The notes under the pieces were generated by a model. That model ran no database searches. It had not been told where the DNA came from and saw nothing but the letters and a program-made list of their open reading frames with translations. The position numbers and the translations under genes were made by a program. A stretch of 6,992 nucleotides of DNA. It comes from an uncultured Collinsella sp. Lineage in GTDB: Bacteria; Actinomycetota; Coriobacteriia; Coriobacteriales; Coriobacteriaceae. This document shows positions 4,758 through 6,992 of this stretch, piece by piece. The DNA lies in assembly GCA_900554985.1 (NCBI GenBank), contig USJQ01000052.1, forward strand, positions 1 through 6,992. The letters run 5' to 3'. The number at the start of each line of letters is the position of its first letter. Position 1 is the first letter of the stretch.

Positions 4758-5759
4758 TTAAAGGGTGCTCAGGCTCGGGGTCCAGGCGATGGTGGGGGTC
4801 GCGCCGTCGAGAACCTCGTTGATGGTGGCGGCCATGCCGGCGAGGAGGCTGTTCTCACTTACGGTGAGCGTCTTGTAGCCGCCGGCTCGCATAAGCTCGC
4901 GAATCACCACGGCACCAGCCAAGATCACGCCCGCGCGTTTGGGCTGTACACCCGGTAGCGCGGCGATGCCTTCCGCGTCCAACACAGACATGCGCTCGAT
5001 AGCGGCCGAGACCTGCTCCAGCGACAGCTCGCGTAGGTGCACAAAGCTCGAATCGTACGGTTCCAGCTCGTGGACCAGAGCCACCAGCGTAGTCACCGTG
5101 CCGCCCACCGCGACTAAGCGTTCGGCGCGCTCAAAGTCGACAGGCAGGCCCTCAAAATAGGCGGCGAACTGCTCGCCTGCCCACGCGGCAGCGGCAGCAA
5201 GCTCGCCATCCGCGGGCGGCAACGCAGAGAAAAAGCGCTCCGTCACGCGACGGCAACCGATGTCCAGCGAGCGCGTTCCCTCCAGCGCAAAGACGCCGCG
5301 CTCCGGAGCGTATACGCCCGTCGCGAGTTCCGTGGACCCGCCGCCCGAATCCGCGACGATAATGCGTTCACCGGCAAAGTCGTGCGCCACGCCAAAAAAT
5401 GTCAGGCGTGCCTCGACCTCGCCCGGAATCACCTGCGGTTCAAGCCCCAGCTCGCGCAGGCCGTCCAGCAGCAGTGCGGCGTTGGACGCATCGCGCGCGG
5501 CACTCGTGCAGGTGGTGCAGACGCACGCGGCCCCAAAGGTGCGCGCCTCGTCCACAAACATGCGGCATGCGGCGAGCACGCGCTCGACCGCCGCCTCGCA
5601 AAAGCGGCCCGTCGCATCCACGCCCTCGCCTAGATCGGTAATCTCGGTATGCTTGGACGATTCCACGATCGCCCCGGCCTCGACCTGCGCCAGCACCAGT
5701 CGCGACGACACCGTTCCCAGGTCGATCGCGGCCACCTTATATCGTTTGCAATCTGCCAT
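4758..5759 (-). CDS. ppx: Ppx/GppA-family exopolyphosphatase / pppGpp phosphatase
   Basis: The 333-residue member of the ASKHA phosphotransferase fold is predicted to remove terminal phosphate from polyphosphate or from pppGpp, in the cytoplasm. Visible motifs are the first phosphate loop AAIDLGTVSSRL (10-21), TTCTSAARDASN (82-93), the likely catalytic E116 in PGEVEARL, the second loop DSGGGSTEL (137-145), and VGGTVTTL in the second half. The length matches the short two-domain family without an HD extension. In the first loop V17 replaces the usual Asn of DLGSNS. I start it at ATG 5757-5759, preceded by GGAGG and GGGGAG about ten bases upstream; a longer in-frame extension would run into the divIC gene in another frame. 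It lies 28 bases after the DivIC-like gene and is probably co-transcribed. It holds one TTA codon (5115-5117). Ppx versus GppA specificity cannot be settled from sequence. Confidence 0.9.
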   Translation of the reverse strand: MADCKRYKVAAIDLGTVSSRLVLAQVEAGAIVESSKHTEITDLGEGVDATGRFCEAAVERVLAACRMFVDEARTFGAACVCTTCTSAARDASNAALLLDGLRELGLEPQVIPGEVEARLTFFGVAHDFAGERIIVADSGGGSTELATGVYAPERGVFALEGTRSLDIGCRRVTERFFSALPPADGELAAAAAWAGEQFAAYFEGLPVDFERAERLVAVGGTVTTLVALVHELEPYDSSFVHLRELSLEQVSAAIERMSVLDAEGIAALPGVQPKRAGVILAGAVVIRELMRAGGYKTLTVSENSLLAGMAATINEVLDGATPTIAWTPSLSTL

Positions 5760-5787
5760 TGCGGGCTCCCCTCCGGGCGCTACTCGC

Positions 5788-6546
5788 CTACTCGCCGCTG
5801 GACGCGACCGTCTGGCCCTCGACGCCGTTAAATCCAAACAGCATATCGAGCGTCTGGATGTACCACGGTGCGTCCTTGCCGACCTCTTCGATCTCTTTGG
5901 CCACTTCACTAGCCTTCTTGGCGTTTGAGGACTTTTTGCTCGACGACGAATCCGAATCATCGTCCAGGCCCAGCACTTCAATCCTCTTCTCGCCGGGCAT
6001 CGCCATGCCCAGTTCCCGTGCCCGATCCTTAATGCCCTCTTCCGAGAACCACTTGTCAGTATCTTTTTTCATCTCATCTTTGTATTGCTCGCGAATCTCG
6101 ACCTGCTTGGCCAAGATGTCGTTCGAGCGTTTTGCAACGTACAGGTCGCGCACGGGGAAATACAGGCTCACGAGCGCCAGAGCCACCACGATACCGATAA
6201 ACAGCGGACGCAGAGAGCCATGCGTAAAGTCATAGATCGCCTTGACCACCGCGTTGTCGTTGGCGTAGCGCATAAAGTCCGAGCCCGAAAGACGGTTCGA
6301 GGGCCTACTCGATTTGTCGTGCGTCTGGGCCGACGGACGCGACGAATGCGACGAACGTGTCGGACGTACTGGTCCATCTGTCGAAGTATTCACTTGAGCA
6401 TTGGGGCGCGAGGTACTTGTCGGGCGCTGCGCGTGACGATCGGCGCCGGCGTAGGCGGACCCACCGAGCTGCACCGTGCGCGCAGGGCGAGGCGACGGCT
6501 CGCGCGAACCGGCGGAATAGTACCTGTTGTCGTAAATCTGATCCAT
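5788..6546 (-). CDS. divIC: Septum formation initiator, DivIC/FtsB family
   Basis: The 252-residue bitopic division protein has three regions. Residues 1-90 are low-complexity (Ser, Arg, Pro, Thr, Gln), predicted disordered and basic. A single transmembrane helix covers about 112-131. A short extracytoplasmic coiled coil (about 133-165) runs into the family signature W166, E169-E170, ARELGM (176-181) and PGE (184-186). FtsB/DivIC proteins bridge FtsL and FtsQ/DivIB in the divisome. Most are only 90-130 residues, so the N-terminal extension and an acidic/poly-Ser linker (about 195-215) followed by a hydrophobic tail (APWYIQTLDMLFGF) are lineage additions. I start at ATG 6544-6546, with AAGG about five bases upstream; longer in-frame versions would translate the enolase terminator. 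The gene lies just after enolase, as in mycobacteria, and before the Ppx gene. Confidence 0.85.
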   Translation of the reverse strand: MDQIYDNRYYSAGSREPSPRPARTVQLGGSAYAGADRHAQRPTSTSRPNAQVNTSTDGPVRPTRSSHSSRPSAQTHDKSSRPSNRLSGSDFMRYANDNAVVKAIYDFTHGSLRPLFIGIVVALALVSLYFPVRDLYVAKRSNDILAKQVEIREQYKDEMKKDTDKWFSEEGIKDRARELGMAMPGEKRIEVLGLDDDSDSSSSKKSSNAKKASEVAKEIEEVGKDAPWYIQTLDMLFGFNGVEGQTVASSGE

Positions 6547-6589
6547 GTGCGCCTTGTGCGGTTGAGGTTTGTTTGCGCTAAGTCCTTTA

Positions 6590-6598
6590 GTTATAGCA
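6590..6598 (-). promoter_or_regulatory. Extended -10 promoter for divIC-ppx
   Basis: On the minus strand TGC is directly followed by TATAAC (6595-6590), an extended -10 element. No good -35 sits 16-18 bases upstream. The predicted start near 6583 leaves a leader of about 37 bases before the divIC ATG. It lies just beyond the enolase terminator, so divIC and ppx probably have a promoter of their own. Confidence 0.45.
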
Positions 6599-6637
6599 CG
6601 AGCATGCGCACCGCCTTCGCCAGCCTTTGCTCGACAT

Positions 6638-6669
6638 AAAAAAGGCGCTGAGCCGTGTGGCCCAGCGCC
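6638..6669 (-). terminator. Rho-independent terminator of enolase
   Basis: On the minus strand GGCGCTGGGCC pairs over 11 positions (one G.U) with GGCTCAGCGCC around an ACAC loop, followed by TTTTTT (6643-6638). It lies about 65 bases after the enolase stop. There is no T-run on the plus strand, so it acts leftward only. Confidence 0.93.
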
Positions 6670-6733
6670 CAATGGCGGCCATCAGAAGTGGAACGGAGCC
6701 GAGTCAACCCCGCCCCCCGCGAGCACCACTTGT

Positions 6734-6992
<259 letters not shown>

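Noticed and set aside
5760..5981. N-terminal extension of the Ppx-like protein
   Set aside because: The extension reads through divIC in another frame as Arg/Ser-rich sequence; the conserved domain starts right after ATG 5759, which has a strong ribosome site.
6085..6639. Plus-strand open frame of 184 codons opposite divIC
   Set aside because: Arg/His-rich shadow frame of a supported gene, with no recognisable domain.
6547..6672. N-terminal extension of the DivIC-like protein
   Set aside because: It would translate the enolase terminator hairpin and the divIC promoter region.

Overview
The window looks like chromosomal DNA of a GC-rich anaerobic actinobacterium of the class Coriobacteriia, most likely Collinsella or a close relative. 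This rests on the high-GC codon usage, the linked order enolase - DivIC/FtsB-like protein - Ppx/GppA seen in Actinobacteria, a galactitol-type PTS IIB gene, and my recollection of similar sequences; no database search was run. I see no phage, transposase, CRISPR array or defence genes.

Layout on the plus strand: a 144-base imperfect palindromic repeat lies at the left edge (1-144). A promoter-bearing leader follows, then a three-gene cluster: a membrane protein with an N-terminal UBA/EF-Ts-like fold and a DUF4342 domain (375-917), an OmpR/PhoB-class response regulator of the ArlR/CovR type (936-1721), and its sensor histidine kinase (1705-3000), whose start overlaps the regulator's end. A bidirectional hairpin terminator (3018-3053) closes the cluster. 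On the minus strand come a galactitol-type PTS IIB protein (3463-3750) and, 12 bases downstream, a single-domain VOC/glyoxalase-fold protein (3076-3450). A divergent promoter region separates them from a plus-strand gene for a small membrane-anchored, TPR-like protein (3914-4537). A tRNA-Leu(UAA) gene (4569-4653) with its own promoter and a strong terminator follows.

The right third is on the minus strand and reads inward from the right edge: the C-terminal 85 codons of enolase (6734-6992) with a textbook terminator, then a promoter, a DivIC/FtsB-family division protein with a long disordered N-terminal region (5788-6546), and a Ppx/GppA-family phosphatase (4758-5759) 28 bases after it. In mycobacteria a DUF501 gene sits between the last two; here there is no room for one.

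Functionally, the left operon is an envelope signalling unit, the middle minus-strand pair is probably a fragment of carbohydrate uptake and metabolism, and the right block joins glycolysis, cell division and polyphosphate/(p)ppGpp turnover. Most of the window is ordinary core genome. The points most worth a second look are the palindromic element, the DUF4342/two-component gene cluster, the orphan IIB-VOC pair, the altered first phosphate-binding loop of the Ppx homologue, and the tRNA-Leu(UAA) with a poorly paired variable arm.
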